Assembly: GCA_022823225.1 (NCBI GenBank)
Contig: JAJDXM010000032.1
Location: 24,829-88,828 of the forward strand
Source of the DNA: Gemmatimonadota bacterium
GTDB lineage: Bacteria; Gemmatimonadota; Gemmatimonadetes; Longimicrobiales; Gaopeijiaceae
DNA: 64,000 nucleotides
Direction of reading: 5' to 3'
In this document: positions 1 to 9,217 of the stretch, piece by piece
Layout of the letters: each line of letters begins with the position of its first letter
How positions within the stretch are numbered: position 1 is the stretch's first letter
Notes under the pieces: generated by a model
Databases searched by the model: none
What the model was told of the DNA's origin: nothing
What the model saw: the letters and a program-made list of their open reading frames with translations, nothing else
Translations under genes and position numbers: made by a program

Positions 1-155
1 TCCACGTCTCCGGCGCGCCCCGCGTCGAAACGGATCGCCCAGAAGCCGTGACAGACCTCGTGCGTGCACCTCTGGCTGAAGTGGATGTGCCCCGGGCAGA
101 CCGCCGTGCAGTTGCAGTTCTCGAAGAGGAGGCCCTCGGCCCACCAGTCGCTCAC
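1..155 (-). CDS. DUF1326 domain protein, C-terminus beyond the window
   Basis: Only the N-terminal 51 codons are present; the reading frame runs off the left edge. From a GTG at 155 it reads M-S-D-W-W-A-E-G-L-L-F-E-N-C-N-C and then a Cys/His-rich stretch containing VCPGHIHFSQRC. This matches the start of DUF1326 proteins, whose function is unknown to me beyond the conserved cysteines. There is no other in-frame start before the upstream TGA codons. It lies 70 bases downstream of the DUF4159 gene in the same direction, so it may be the last gene of the GMC-oxidoreductase operon. The family call rests on the Cys-rich opening only. Confidence 0.6.
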   Translation of the reverse strand, partial: MSDWWAEGLLFENCNCTAVCPGHIHFSQRCTHEVCHGFWAIRFDAGRAGDV

Positions 156-225
156 GGCGTCCTCCGCGCGGGGGCCGCCGGAACCGGCCGCGGGCGCAGG
201 CCCGGGCGCGTGGGGTGGCGCCGCA

Positions 226-1062
226 TCAGTGCGTCATCATGTACATGATCACGTTGACCCCGATCGCGTAGGCATTCGGCGAGAAGAGGAAGAAGAACCG
301 GTCGTCCTCTCCTTCGCGCTCCCACCCGTCGGCGATGTCCGTGTTGTGCGTCATGATCACCATCAGCCTGCCCGATTCGTCCATGATGCCGTGCAGCGTG
401 GGCGTCGCGCTCTCGGAACCCCGCTCCGACGTGCCGACCCGGCCGCTCTGTCTCCAGTACTGGATCGACGGAATCTGCGGGATGCTGTCCACGTCGTAGA
501 GGGTGTGGAAGAGGACGTGATCCTGGGGGAGTTCGACGATTTCATACCCGGGGAGCACCTTCGCCATCTGGGCCGTCCAGTTGCTCCAGGCGTAGTTGCC
601 CCAGAAGTCGTCCGCCCACAGGAAGCCTCCCTTCATCAGATAGTCGCGCAGGCGCACGACCTCGATTTCGGTGAACCCGATCGTGCCGACATCCGAGGCG
701 AAGAGGAAGGGGCAGGCGTAGAGCCCCGGGTCGGTGGCGGTCACGACGGCGTGAAAGGGATCGTTGCGCTCGTCGCGCGCGATATCGGTGGTCGTCAGCT
801 GCGAGAGGCGGAAGGGGAGGTTGCGGTCGCCGTCCGGATAGTCGGTGGTCCACCCGGTGCCCAGCCACTCGCTCCGCACCTGGTAGTACTGGAGCCGGCA
901 AAAGGTGAATTCGCCCCTTTGGGCCGCTTCCTCCGGCCCGCGCGGCGGCACCCGGCGGGTTCTGTAGCCGCGGCCCCACTGGGCGGCGATCGGCTCGGCG
1001 AGCACGACGAGGAAGGCGAGCGCCACCAACAGCTTCGGCAGGATCGATGCGCGCCTCCTCAC
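226..1062 (-). CDS. Exported DUF4159 domain protein
   Basis: The 278-residue product starts at a GTG that overlaps the TGA of the upstream oxidoreductase (GTGA). An R-R-R-rich start and a hydrophobic stretch (LLVALAFLVVLAEPIAAQ) form a signal peptide. The rest reads like DUF4159: FCRLQYY near residue 55, a conserved GGFLWADDFWG motif and a C-terminal FFFLFSPNAYAIGVNVIMY. In other bacteria this domain adopts a GATase1-like fold and often sits beside MoxR/von-Willebrand genes; its substrate is not known. Here it is translationally coupled to a GMC oxidoreductase, suggesting a shared periplasmic role, which is inference. Confidence 0.8.
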   Translation of the reverse strand: MRRRASILPKLLVALAFLVVLAEPIAAQWGRGYRTRRVPPRGPEEAAQRGEFTFCRLQYYQVRSEWLGTGWTTDYPDGDRNLPFRLSQLTTTDIARDERNDPFHAVVTATDPGLYACPFLFASDVGTIGFTEIEVVRLRDYLMKGGFLWADDFWGNYAWSNWTAQMAKVLPGYEIVELPQDHVLFHTLYDVDSIPQIPSIQYWRQSGRVGTSERGSESATPTLHGIMDESGRLMVIMTHNTDIADGWEREGEDDRFFFLFSPNAYAIGVNVIMYMMTH

Positions 1063-2648
1063 GCCGGCATCTCCCTGCCGATTTCCTCGGCTGCCATAAG
1101 GGACAGGGCGCAGAAGGTGAGTGTTCCGTTCGCGCATCCGCTCGACACGATCGTGGGCGCGCCGACAACGAAGAGGTTTTCGTGATCGTGGGTGCGGCCC
1201 CAGCGGTCCACGACGCTCGTCGCCGGGTCGTCGCCCATTCGGCAGCCGCCCCCCGGGTGCTCGAAGAGGCGGGAGCCGCTGGTGCTCCGCACGGTGCCAT
1301 CGGCGGCGCGCGCGAGGTGTTCGAAGCGGCCCGTGATCGTGTCGCGCGTGTGGGATTCGAGGTCCAGCGTCGCCTGTGCGGCCCGGTAGTCGATCCGGGG
1401 CATGGGGTCGCCAAGCGAGTTGGTCCTGGCGGCGTCCAGGGTGAGGCGGCTGTCGCCATCGGGAATCACGTCGTAGTAGGCGCGAATCCGCGCCGTGGCG
1501 CCCGATTCGGTGCGCGTCCGCCAGTCTGCCATGATCTCGTCGCCCCAGAGAAGGCGTCCGTCGTCGTCCCGGAGCCGCGGCTGGCGCCCCACGCCGGACT
1601 CCCAGAGCCGGAGGTCGTGGCGCAGGTAGCGGTCGAGCGGCCCCGGGCTGGCGAAGCGGTGCGACAGCAGGCTGTTGTTGGCGAAGATGCCCGGGTAGAG
1701 GCGCATCGGGAGGTTGATGTATCCGCTCACATACCAGTGACCGGTCATGTAGCGGCCAAGGTTGCCCGTGCGGTTGGCGAGGCCGTCCGGGAAGCGGCCG
1801 GTCGCCGAGAGGAGCAGCAGGTGGGAGGACCAGGCGTGCCCGGCGGCGACGACGAAGGTGCCCGCGTGGAATTCGACCGGGTCGCCGGGGGCTGCCCGGT
1901 CCAGGGCGTGCGCGACGGCGATGCGGTCGCTCCCCGGCTCCAGCTCCAGTCGCCGGACCAGGGTGCGGTCGACGAGGCCGATGCGCCCATCCGCGAGGAG
2001 GCGGTCGAAGGCGAAGTCGGGGGTGTACTTGGCCCCGGTCGGGCAGACGGCGCAGGTGTCGCACCGCTCGCAGACGTTGCGGCCCCGGTAGGGCTCCGTG
2101 TTGCGCGCCCAGGGCTGGGTCCAGAAGGGGACTTCGGCGCGTTCGGTCCACTCGCGCATGCGGGCGAGGTTGTACGACAGCGGGAGCGGCGGCATGGGGT
2201 AGGGCTTCGAGCGCGGGTCGCAGTCGGGAGGCCCCTGCTCGCCGGCCACCCCGATGCGCTCCTCGGCCTCCTGGTAGTACGGCTCGATGTCGTCGAAGGA
2301 GATCGGCCAGTCGAAGCCGACGCCGTAGAGCGAGCGCAGCCGGAAGTCCTCGGGCGAGTAGCGCGGGACCGCGCCGCCCCAGTGCATCGCGGATCCGCCG
2401 ACCACCATCTGCCGGTACATCTCGCCCGTGCCCGTCTGGTCGGGGATGTGGTCGTTGGGGAACGGGTTCTCGCCGTAGGCAAGCATTCGCGCGCGGGTGC
2501 CGGCGCGCTCCTCCAGCGACGCCGTCCTCCCGCCGGCCTCGATCACGGTGATCGTCGCGCTCGTCCGCTCGGCGAGCCGCTCCGCGACCATCGCGGCGGT
2601 GATCCCGCCCCCGATGATGCAGACATCGCTTTCGACCACGCGGGTCAT
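1059..2648 (-). CDS. GMC family oxidoreductase (gluconate/fructose dehydrogenase large-subunit type)
   Basis: A 529-residue FAD enzyme. The N-terminus carries the dinucleotide motif (DVCIIGGGITAAMVAERL, residues about 8-25), and the GMC pattern GGSAMHWGGAVPR follows near residue 100. The C-terminal FEHPGGGCRMGDDP segment supplies the expected catalytic His region. CERCDTCAVCP (around residue 190) has four closely spaced Cys, as in the gluconate/sorbose dehydrogenase branch that may carry an iron-sulfur cluster. The ATG overlaps the stop of the subunit-3 gene (ATGA), the classical pairing for membrane-bound sugar or sugar-acid dehydrogenases. It lacks a Tat signal of its own, so it is probably exported bound to its partner. 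The substrate cannot be read from sequence. Confidence 0.88.
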   Translation of the reverse strand: MTRVVESDVCIIGGGITAAMVAERLAERTSATITVIEAGGRTASLEERAGTRARMLAYGENPFPNDHIPDQTGTGEMYRQMVVGGSAMHWGGAVPRYSPEDFRLRSLYGVGFDWPISFDDIEPYYQEAEERIGVAGEQGPPDCDPRSKPYPMPPLPLSYNLARMREWTERAEVPFWTQPWARNTEPYRGRNVCERCDTCAVCPTGAKYTPDFAFDRLLADGRIGLVDRTLVRRLELEPGSDRIAVAHALDRAAPGDPVEFHAGTFVVAAGHAWSSHLLLLSATGRFPDGLANRTGNLGRYMTGHWYVSGYINLPMRLYPGIFANNSLLSHRFASPGPLDRYLRHDLRLWESGVGRQPRLRDDDGRLLWGDEIMADWRTRTESGATARIRAYYDVIPDGDSRLTLDAARTNSLGDPMPRIDYRAAQATLDLESHTRDTITGRFEHLARAADGTVRSTSGSRLFEHPGGGCRMGDDPATSVVDRWGRTHDHENLFVVGAPTIVSSGCANGTLTFCALSLMAAEEIGREMPA

Positions 2649-3280
2649 GGCTGCGCACCCATGGCGGGCCGCGCTCCCGCGCCCTCCAATCCGCGGCACT
2701 GCTGCTTCGCGATCGTTACGCCGTAGCACAGGTCGGTCGCGACCGGCGAGCTGTAGAAGTGGGCCATCAGGGCGGCGGCGACATGGCCGCCATTTGCCGG
2801 CGAGCCAAGCCCCGGACCGGCGCCCTCCAGCGGCTGCTCGAGCAGCTTTCGGCGCCCGGCCGTGTCGAGGCCGGCCAGGGACACTCCGTGGCGGCTCATG
2901 CACTCCTTGTCGAGCCCTTCGAGCTGCGCCGCCCATCCCGGCCTCGGGTCGGGTCCCGAGTACCTCGTCTCCGGTACCAGGTACGGATGGCTCAGCTCCG
3001 CGACGGGCTCCAGTCCCTCACACCAGCGCTCGAACGCGGCGACAGCCCTCTCGCGCCCGTCGTCGCCCAGTTCGGCGGGCAGCACCGCTTCGGCCACGGC
3101 GCGGAGCGTCTCGCCGGGAAGGGGCACCGGCGCCGCACCCATCGCCGCCGTGCTCGAAGTGCCGCCGCTTCCACCGTCCCGCCCACGATCCCCGTCGGGC
3201 CCGCACCCGGCCACCGAAGCCGCAGCGACCGCGGCGACCGACTGCTTCAGGAAGGTCCTGCGCGATTCCGATGTGGAAAT
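2645..3280 (-). CDS. Gluconate 2-dehydrogenase subunit 3 family protein, Tat lipoprotein, apparent ATT start
   Basis: The C-terminal 150 residues match the small subunit 3 that partners GMC dehydrogenases. Conventional starts in this frame give a protein beginning inside the signal peptide (GTG at 3214). Extending upstream, the frame stays open and reads TSESRRTFLKQSVAAVAAAS followed by VAGC. That is a twin-arginine signal with a lipobox, so the real start must be at or before residue S2. The only reasonable initiator is an ATT at 3280, placed five bases after an AAGGGGCG ribosome site; a base-call error turning ATG into ATT is the alternative. Together with the GMC gene it would form a lipid-anchored periplasmic dehydrogenase. 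Confidence 0.78.
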   Translation of the reverse strand: MSTSESRRTFLKQSVAAVAAASVAGCGPDGDRGRDGGSGGTSSTAAMGAAPVPLPGETLRAVAEAVLPAELGDDGRERAVAAFERWCEGLEPVAELSHPYLVPETRYSGPDPRPGWAAQLEGLDKECMSRHGVSLAGLDTAGRRKLLEQPLEGAGPGLGSPANGGHVAAALMAHFYSSPVATDLCYGVTIAKQQCRGLEGAGARPAMGAQP

Positions 3281-3383
3281 GGTTCGCCCCTTGCCCGGTT
3301 GAATGCGGTCACGATCTCATGCCGCATTATTGTCGACGCCGACCACCTCGTCAAATCCCAACACCGCGACGATTGACAAGCGG

Positions 3384-3402
3384 ACATTACATATTGTCGT
3401 GT
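3384..3402. promoter_or_regulatory. Recurrent 19-bp dyad, site A
   Basis: ACATTACATATTGTCGTGT fits the shared dyad ACATNACANNNTGTNATGT with one mismatch in the right half. It lies about 100 bases upstream of the subunit-3/GMC/DUF4159 operon, in the only gap between that operon and the end of cysNC. A further TTACA half-site follows at 3407-3411. Read on the minus strand the site overlaps a plausible promoter region. I interpret it as an operator; the regulator is not identified. Confidence 0.5.
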
Positions 3403-3415
3403 TTACCTTACAATC

Positions 3416-5263
3416 TCAGGTCAGTTCCCGCATGACCAGCTCCACGCACTCCTCCGGCGAGAGCTTCTCGGTGTCGAGGTGCAGATCCGGCCGCTCGGGG
3501 CGCTCGTAGGGGCTGTCCACGCCCGTGAAGTTCCTGATCTCGCCCCTCAACGCCCTGGCGTAGAGGCCCTTGGGGTCGCGCTCGGCGCAGGCCTCGATCG
3601 ACGCGTCCACGAAGATCTCGTGGAAGTCGCCAGGCTCGAAGAGGCCACGGGCAAAGTCGCGCTCGGCCCGGAAGGGACTGATGAACGACACGATCACGAT
3701 CAGGCCGGCGTCGACCATGAGACGCGCCACCTCGGCCACCCTGCGGATGTTCTCCACGCGGTCCGGCTCGGTGAAGCCGAGGTCGCGGTTGAGACCGTGC
3801 CGCACATTGTCGCCGTCGAGCAGGTAGGTGTGGCGGCCCTCGGCGACCAGGCGCCGCTCGAGCAGGTTGGCAATCGTGGACTTGCCGGATGCCGAAAGGC
3901 CGGTCAGCCACAGGCACCGCGCCCGCTGCCCCTTGAGGTCGGCGCGGACCACGCCGGTGATGTCGAAATCCTGCCATTTGAGGTTGGCTGCCCGCATGAG
4001 CGCAAAGGTGATCGTGCCGGCACCCACGGTCGCGTTGGTGACGCGGTCGATCAGGATGAACCCTCCCAGCTCGCGGCACTGGTCGAACGGGGCGAAGGGG
4101 ACGGGACGGCTGGTCGACAGGTTGACCACGCCCAGGTCGTTGAGTTCGAGCTGCGACGCGGCCAGCTCCCTGCCATCGGAAACGTCAACCCGGTGCCTGA
4201 TCCGGGTGACGGTCGCGCCGACCTCGCACGCGTGCAGCTTGACCAGGTAGGGCCGTCCCACCGTGAGAGGCTCGTCGCCCAGCCACACGATGCGCGTCTG
4301 GAACTGGTCCGCGACTTCCAACGGATCCTCGGCGGCGGCGATCACGTCGCCTCGGGACACGTCGACATCGGGCGCCAGCGTGAGCGCGACGGAATCGCCC
4401 CGGGCGGCGCGCTCGAGGGTACCCCGCCACACCACGATCGACTCCACACCGGCCTCGACACCCGATGGCATGACACGGACGCGGTCGCCGGGCGAGACCG
4501 TCCCCACGGCCACCCTGCCGCAGTACCCTCGGAAGTCGGGGTCGGGGCGGTTGACGTACTGGACGGGCATCCGGAACGCCTGGCCTGCGGCGGGCGGTTC
4601 GACGTCGACGGTCTCCAGGTGGGCAAGGAGCGTCGGGCCGTCGTACCAGGGTGGCGCATCGGACCGTCGCGTCAGGTTGTCCCCCGTCAGCGCGCAGACC
4701 GGGATGGCCGGCACATCCGTGAGCCCCAGGTCGGCCGCCAGCCTCCTGTAATCGGAGGCAATCGCCTCGAAAGCGTCCTCGTCCCAGCCGACCAGGTCCA
4801 TCTTGTTGACCGCGAGCACGACGTGCCGGACCCCGAACATCGCCGCGATGCGCGAGTGCCGCGCCGTCTGGGGGAGGACTCCCTTGCGGGCGTCCACGAG
4901 GATCACCGCGACGTCCGAAGTGGAGGCCCCGGTCGCCATGTTCCGCGTGTACTGCTCGTGACCTGGCGCGTCCGCGACAATGAACCGGCGCCGCGGCGTC
5001 TCAAAGGAACGGTACGCGACATCGATCGTGATCCCCTGCTCCCGTTCGTCCTGCAGTCCGTCCACCAGCAGAGCCAGATCGGCGGCCTCGCCCTGCGTGC
5101 CGTAGCGCCGGGAGTCTTCTTCCGCCTTCCGCATCTCATCGGCGAACACCAGTCGGCAGTCGTGGAGGATCCGGCCCAGGAGCGTGCTCTTCCCGTCGTC
5201 CACGCTGCCGCAGAGGACCAGCGGCAGGGTCGGTGGCGTCGGTGTCGGCGCAGGCGTCTTCAA
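3416..5263 (-). CDS. cysNC: Bifunctional sulfate adenylyltransferase large subunit / APS kinase (CysN-CysC fusion)
   Basis: A 615-residue fusion making PAPS from sulfate. The N-terminal GTPase half has G1 GSVDDGKST (about residue 19), G3 DAPGHEQY, G4 NKMD and the two beta-barrel domains of CysN. The APS kinase half starts near residue 443, with P-loop GLSASGKST (455-463) and [16 protein letters not shown] place the start at TTG 5263: it overlaps the cysD stop (TTGA) and follows AGGGAGG by seven bases; there is no suitable ATG. No sulfite-forming PAPS reductase gene is nearby, so assimilation is not the obvious purpose here. A PAPS-dependent sulfotransferase domain in the PKS cluster is a candidate consumer. 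Confidence 0.93.
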   Translation of the reverse strand: MKTPAPTPTPPTLPLVLCGSVDDGKSTLLGRILHDCRLVFADEMRKAEEDSRRYGTQGEAADLALLVDGLQDEREQGITIDVAYRSFETPRRRFIVADAPGHEQYTRNMATGASTSDVAVILVDARKGVLPQTARHSRIAAMFGVRHVVLAVNKMDLVGWDEDAFEAIASDYRRLAADLGLTDVPAIPVCALTGDNLTRRSDAPPWYDGPTLLAHLETVDVEPPAAGQAFRMPVQYVNRPDPDFRGYCGRVAVGTVSPGDRVRVMPSGVEAGVESIVVWRGTLERAARGDSVALTLAPDVDVSRGDVIAAAEDPLEVADQFQTRIVWLGDEPLTVGRPYLVKLHACEVGATVTRIRHRVDVSDGRELAASQLELNDLGVVNLSTSRPVPFAPFDQCRELGGFILIDRVTNATVGAGTITFALMRAANLKWQDFDITGVVRADLKGQRARCLWLTGLSASGKSTIANLLERRLVAEGRHTYLLDGDNVRHGLNRDLGFTEPDRVENIRRVAEVARLMVDAGLIVIVSFISPFRAERDFARGLFEPGDFHEIFVDASIEACAERDPKGLYARALRGEIRNFTGVDSPYERPERPDLHLDTEKLSPEECVELVMRELT

Positions 5264-6255
5264 AAGTAGCCCTCCCTCTTCTTGCGCTCCATCGAACTCT
5301 CGCCGTCGTGGTCGATCAGGCGGCCCTCGCGCTCGGAGCGCCCGGTCGCAACGGTCTCGGCGATGACCGCGTCGAGGGTGTCCGCGTCGCTTTCGACGGC
5401 TGCCGTGAGCGGGTAGCAGCCCAGCGTCCGGAAGCGCACGCGGCGCAACCGCGGGACCTCGCCCGGGAGAAGCGGCATGCGCTCGTCGTCCACCATGATC
5501 CACTGTCCGTCGCACTCCACGACGGGCCGCTCCGCCGCGAAATAGAGCGGCACGACGGGAATTCGCTCCTGGGCGATGTACCGCCAGATGTCGGCCTCCG
5601 TCCAGCTGGAGAGCGGGGACACGCGGAGCGACTCGCCCGGGCGAAGGCGGGTGTTGTAGAGGTTCCACAGCTCCGGCCGTTGGGCCCTTGGATCCCACTG
5701 GTGCCGGGCGTCGCGAAGCGAAAAGAACCGCTCCTTGGCTCGCGACTTCTCCTCGTCGCGGCGCGCGCCCACGAAAACGATGTCGTGGCGTCCCGCGTCC
5801 AGCGCCTGCCGCAGCGCGGCGGTCTTCATCACCTCGGTGTACCGTTCGGAGCCGTGGGTGAACGGGGTGACGCCCTCGGCCACGCCCTCGCGGTTCGTGT
5901 GGACGACGAGCTCGACCCCGGCCTCCGCCGCCATGCGGTCCCGAAAGGCGATCATCTCGCGGAACTTCCAGGTGGTGTCGATATGCAGCAACGGCATCGG
6001 CGGGGAGGCGGGCCAGAACGCCTTGCGGGCCAGGTGCAGAAGCACCGACGAGTCCTTCCCGATCGAGTAGAGCATCACGGGGCGTGCGGCTGCCGCGACT
6101 CCTTCCCGAATGATCTCGATCGCTTCGGACTCGAGGGCCGCGAGCCTGGGGTCGGAGCTGGAAGTCAGCGGCGTAGCCTTGGGTTGACTGTGGTTCCTGG
6201 CGGTCCTGATTTGACAGGCTGCGTATAGTCTAGCACACTTTCGGCCAGCGCTCAT
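5260..6255 (-). CDS. cysD: Sulfate adenylyltransferase subunit 2
   Basis: The small catalytic subunit of ATP sulfurylase, of the PP-loop superfamily. It shows the pyrophosphate-binding loop [29 protein letters not shown] and the [15 protein letters not shown] segment typical of CysD. The C-terminus [13 protein letters not shown] is the usual family ending. The ATG at 6255 adds about 30 residues of unconserved N-terminus; the only internal alternative is a CTG just before the [11 protein letters not shown] region, so the start is uncertain. The gene is translationally coupled to cysNC and divergent from the STAS gene, leaving only 21 bases between the annotated starts. That spacing itself hints that the true cysD start lies further in. 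Confidence 0.92.
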   Translation of the reverse strand: MSAGRKCARLYAACQIRTARNHSQPKATPLTSSSDPRLAALESEAIEIIREGVAAAARPVMLYSIGKDSSVLLHLARKAFWPASPPMPLLHIDTTWKFREMIAFRDRMAAEAGVELVVHTNREGVAEGVTPFTHGSERYTEVMKTAALRQALDAGRHDIVFVGARRDEEKSRAKERFFSLRDARHQWDPRAQRPELWNLYNTRLRPGESLRVSPLSSWTEADIWRYIAQERIPVVPLYFAAERPVVECDGQWIMVDDERMPLLPGEVPRLRRVRFRTLGCYPLTAAVESDADTLDAVIAETVATGRSEREGRLIDHDGESSMERKKREGYF

Positions 6256-6276
6256 TCAACCCACGGGAGCACCGAT

Positions 6277-6678
6277 ATGTCAGTGAAGGTCGGCTGGAGC
6301 CGCGACTCCGGAGTCCTCGTTGCGACGGTGACCGGTCGCATCGACAATGCGAACAGCGCGGAGTGCGAGGAGATGCTGAGGTCCGGCATCGGTGACGGGG
6401 AACAGGCCCTGGTCCTGAATCTGTCTCAGCTCAGCTACGTCAGCAGCGCCGGTCTGCGGATCCTGCTCCTGATGGCAAGGGAGTTCACCGGGCCGGACCA
6501 GGCATTCGGACTGTGTGACCTGTCCTCCGGGGTCAGCGACGTCATTCACGTCAGCGGCTTCTCCGGGATCATGTCGGTCTACGACTCGCAGACGGAGGCG
6601 GTCGAGGCCATCTCCGCATCCGGCGCCCCTCCGAGCGCGGCCGCGCTGGACGACGCGCTGGCGGAAATCGACTCGTAG
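6277..6678 (+). CDS. STAS domain protein (anti-sigma factor antagonist type)
   Basis: A 133-residue single STAS domain. The core segment LVLNLSQLSYVSSAGLRILLLM (about residues 47-68) contains the D/N-S-S-A-G region where SpoIIAA-like proteins carry their phosphorylatable serine. A GGGAG ribosome site precedes the ATG. Such proteins bind serine-kinase anti-sigma factors and release sigma factors when dephosphorylated. No separate RsbW-like kinase is seen beside it. The NCS2 permease at 16502 has a C-terminal domain that may resemble this kinase fold, but any link is speculative. It could also take part in envelope or signalling complexes. Confidence 0.8.
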   Translation: MSVKVGWSRDSGVLVATVTGRIDNANSAECEEMLRSGIGDGEQALVLNLSQLSYVSSAGLRILLLMAREFTGPDQAFGLCDLSSGVSDVIHVSGFSGIMSVYDSQTEAVEAISASGAPPSAAALDDALAEIDS

Positions 6679-6690
6679 CCGGTCCGTAAC

Positions 6691-7944
6691 ATGTCCGGAC
6701 TGAGCCGCAGGAGGTTCCTCAGGACGACGGCCGCCGGCCTGGCCACGATCCCCGCGGCCGGCACCCTGGAATCGCGGCTTGCGGAGGCAACCCGCGCCGG
6801 CAGGGCCGCCTCGGCCGGTTCGGCCGACGACCCGCTCGGCGTGCGCGACGATTTCCCGGTCACCGAGGAGCAAGCGTATCTCAATACGGCCTCCGTGGGG
6901 CCGCTCCCGAACGCCGTGCGCGACGCGCTGCACGCCTATGCGGACGAGAAGATGGTGCGCCGCAACACCAGCGCGGGACGTCAGGCGATAGGGCGCGCCC
7001 GCACCCGCTTCGCCTCGCTCTTCCGCGCCGACGAGGACGAACTCGCGTTCCTCTACGCGACCAGCGGCGCCGAGAACATCATCGTGAGCGCGATGGACTG
7101 GCGGCCGGGCGACAACGTCGTGATCGACGAGCTGCACTTCACCACGACCTTCGTTCTCTACCGCGAGCTTGAACGGCGCGCGGGCGTCGAGATCAGGATC
7201 ATCCCGCATACCGACGGCGTGGTCACGCCCGAGGACTTCGCGGCGCATACCGACGGGCGAACACGGCTGATCAGCGTCGCGTGGGTGTCCAACCGCAACG
7301 GCTTCCGCTACGACCTGCCGGCGCTGGCCGACGTCGCGCACGCGCACGGCGCCTACCTCTACGCCGACGCGATTCAGGCGTGGGGGACCTTCGCGACGGA
7401 CCTCCACGCCGAGAAGGTCGACTTCGCATGCGGCAACGGGTACAAGTGGCTCCATGCGGACTTCGGGTGCGCTCCGTTCTATGTCCGCCAGGAGCACCTG
7501 GAGTGGATGACTTCGGACCGCTACGGCCACAGGCAGGTCGCCGAGTCCCTTCCCGGCCACCGGTTCCGCCTCAAGACCAGCGCGGAGAAGCTGGAGTACG
7601 CGAATCCCGCCTACGGGCCCGTCACCGCAATGGACGCGGCGCTCGAGTTCATCGAGAAGGTCGGACTGGAGCCGATCGCGAAACACACCCACGCACTTGC
7701 GGCGGAGCTTCGCCAGGAGGCCGAGGCGCTCGGCATGGAGCTGTTCACGCCGCCGAACAATCCTTCCCCGATCGTCAGCTTCCACCACGGGCTGGAGCCC
7801 GAACGGCTGGCGCGGGCGCTGGCCGAGGAGGGGGTGGCGGTGACCTTCCAGGAGGAGGGACGCCTGTTGCGCGCGGCGGTCGCGATGTTCAACAACCGGA
7901 GCGATGTCGACCGGCTGGTGGGGGTGCTGGCGGGGCTGGTGTAG
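6691..7944 (+). CDS. Class V aminotransferase-like PLP enzyme with Tat signal
   Basis: 417 residues. The N-terminus SRRRFLRTTAAGLATIPAAG is a twin-arginine signal, so a folded, cofactor-loaded enzyme is exported. The body is a fold-type I PLP protein of the cysteine desulfurase/isopenicillin-N epimerase group: LNTASVGPLP at the start of the domain, ATSGAENI for the phosphate cup, a D-A-x-Q motif in YADAIQAWG, and the Schiff-base lysine in GNGYKWLHADFG. It begins a run of four same-strand genes with tiny gaps (GcvT-like and two FAD oxidoreductases), suggesting a pathway acting on amino or methylamino compounds. The exact reaction is unknown. Confidence 0.82.
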   Translation: MSGLSRRRFLRTTAAGLATIPAAGTLESRLAEATRAGRAASAGSADDPLGVRDDFPVTEEQAYLNTASVGPLPNAVRDALHAYADEKMVRRNTSAGRQAIGRARTRFASLFRADEDELAFLYATSGAENIIVSAMDWRPGDNVVIDELHFTTTFVLYRELERRAGVEIRIIPHTDGVVTPEDFAAHTDGRTRLISVAWVSNRNGFRYDLPALADVAHAHGAYLYADAIQAWGTFATDLHAEKVDFACGNGYKWLHADFGCAPFYVRQEHLEWMTSDRYGHRQVAESLPGHRFRLKTSAEKLEYANPAYGPVTAMDAALEFIEKVGLEPIAKHTHALAAELRQEAEALGMELFTPPNNPSPIVSFHHGLEPERLARALAEEGVAVTFQEEGRLLRAAVAMFNNRSDVDRLVGVLAGLV

Positions 7945-7953
7945 CGGCCCCCC

Positions 7954-9147
7954 ATGCTCGCCGAAACCCCCTTCCACCCCCGCACCTCCGCCCTCTGCCA
8001 CAGCCGGCGCTGGCGCAACTGGTCCGGCTGCGCGAGCGCGTTGAGCTACGAACCGGGCCACGAGTACGAGTACTACGCGGTGAGGAGCGGGGCGGCGCTC
8101 TTCGATGTCTCGCCGCTGCGGAAGTACGAGGTCACGGGCGCCGACGCGGCGGCTCTCCTGGACCGCGTGGTGACGCGCAACGTTTTTTGTTGCGCGGACG
8201 GGCGGGTGCTGTACACGCCCTGGTGCGACGAGGCGGGGAAGATGATCGACGACGGCACGGTGCAGCGCGTGAGCGCCGACACCTTCCGCGTGACGTCGGC
8301 CGATCCGTGCCTGCGCTGGTTCCAGGACTGTGCGCTGGGGATGGACGCCGACGTGCGGGACATCACGCTGGATATTGCCGCCCTCGCCCTGCAGGGGCCC
8401 ACATCGCGGGAGATTCTGGAGCGGGTGGTTACCGGTGCGGACATCGCCGCGCTTCCCTTTTTCGGGCTGGCCCAGGGGAGCATCGGCGCGGCCCCGGTGA
8501 CCGTCACCCGGACGGGGTATACGGGGGACCTGGGGTACGAGATCTGGGTGGGCGCCGGGGATGCACTCGGAGTCTGGGACGCGCTCGCCGAGGTGGGGCG
8601 CGGGTACGGTCTCGCGCCGGCCGGCCTCGACGCGCTCGACGTGGCGCGGATCGAGGCGGGGCTGCTGCTCAAGGACGTGGACTACGTGTCGGCGTGGACC
8701 GCGCTCATCGAGTCGCGGAAGTCGTCGCCGTACGAGGCGGGGCTGGGGTGGGCGGTGCAGCCGCGGCCGGGACGGGATTTCGTGGGCGCCGGGGCGCTGG
8801 CGCGCGAAGCGGCCTCGCCGTCGGAGTGGGGCTTCGCCGGGCTCGAGGTCGACTGGCCGCAGATCGAGAAGCGCTTCGCGGCGGTGGGGCTGCCCCCGCT
8901 CGTGGCGGGGCGGGCCTCGCGGGAACCCGTCCCGATCTACGCCGGCGGCAAGCAGGTCGGGTATGTGACGAGTTCCACCTTCTCGCCGATCCTAAAGAAG
9001 TACATCGCGCTGGCGACGATCCGGAGGAAAGCCGCGCGGCCGGGCCGCCGGGTGAAGTTCGAGCTGACCGTGGAGTTCGTGCGCCACACGGTGCCGGCGC
9101 GCGTCGTGAAGACGCCGTTCTTCGACCCGGCGCGAAAGCGGAGCTGA
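7954..9147 (+). CDS. GcvT-family tetrahydrofolate-dependent aminomethyltransferase
   Basis: A 397-residue protein of the glycine-cleavage T/dimethylglycine-demethylase family, close to the family's usual length. Recognisable segments are AALFDVSPLRKYEVTGADA, LALQGPTSREIL, TVTRTGYTGDLGYEIWV and DALDVARIEAGLLL. These form the folate-binding core and the C-terminal barrel (PYEAGLGWAV). Stand-alone members commonly remove N- or S-methyl groups onto tetrahydrofolate, rather than working with the glycine cleavage complex, and no GcvH or GcvP is present here. It starts nine bases after the aminotransferase stop and is probably cotranscribed. The substrate is unknown; methylated amines or betaines are guesses. 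Confidence 0.85.
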   Translation: MLAETPFHPRTSALCHSRRWRNWSGCASALSYEPGHEYEYYAVRSGAALFDVSPLRKYEVTGADAAALLDRVVTRNVFCCADGRVLYTPWCDEAGKMIDDGTVQRVSADTFRVTSADPCLRWFQDCALGMDADVRDITLDIAALALQGPTSREILERVVTGADIAALPFFGLAQGSIGAAPVTVTRTGYTGDLGYEIWVGAGDALGVWDALAEVGRGYGLAPAGLDALDVARIEAGLLLKDVDYVSAWTALIESRKSSPYEAGLGWAVQPRPGRDFVGAGALAREAASPSEWGFAGLEVDWPQIEKRFAAVGLPPLVAGRASREPVPIYAGGKQVGYVTSSTFSPILKKYIALATIRRKAARPGRRVKFELTVEFVRHTVPARVVKTPFFDPARKRS

Positions 9148-9217
9148 TGGTTTTGGCTGGCCGTCTCGCGCACGCCGCCGGGCTTGTGAATCGGTTCACA
9201 AGGAAGCGTTGACCACG

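Noticed and set aside
1047..2726. 559-codon plus-strand frame
   Set aside because: Antisense to the GMC oxidoreductase, whose motifs are intact on the minus strand.
3479..5269. 596-codon plus-strand frame
   Set aside because: Antisense to cysNC; no features beyond composition.
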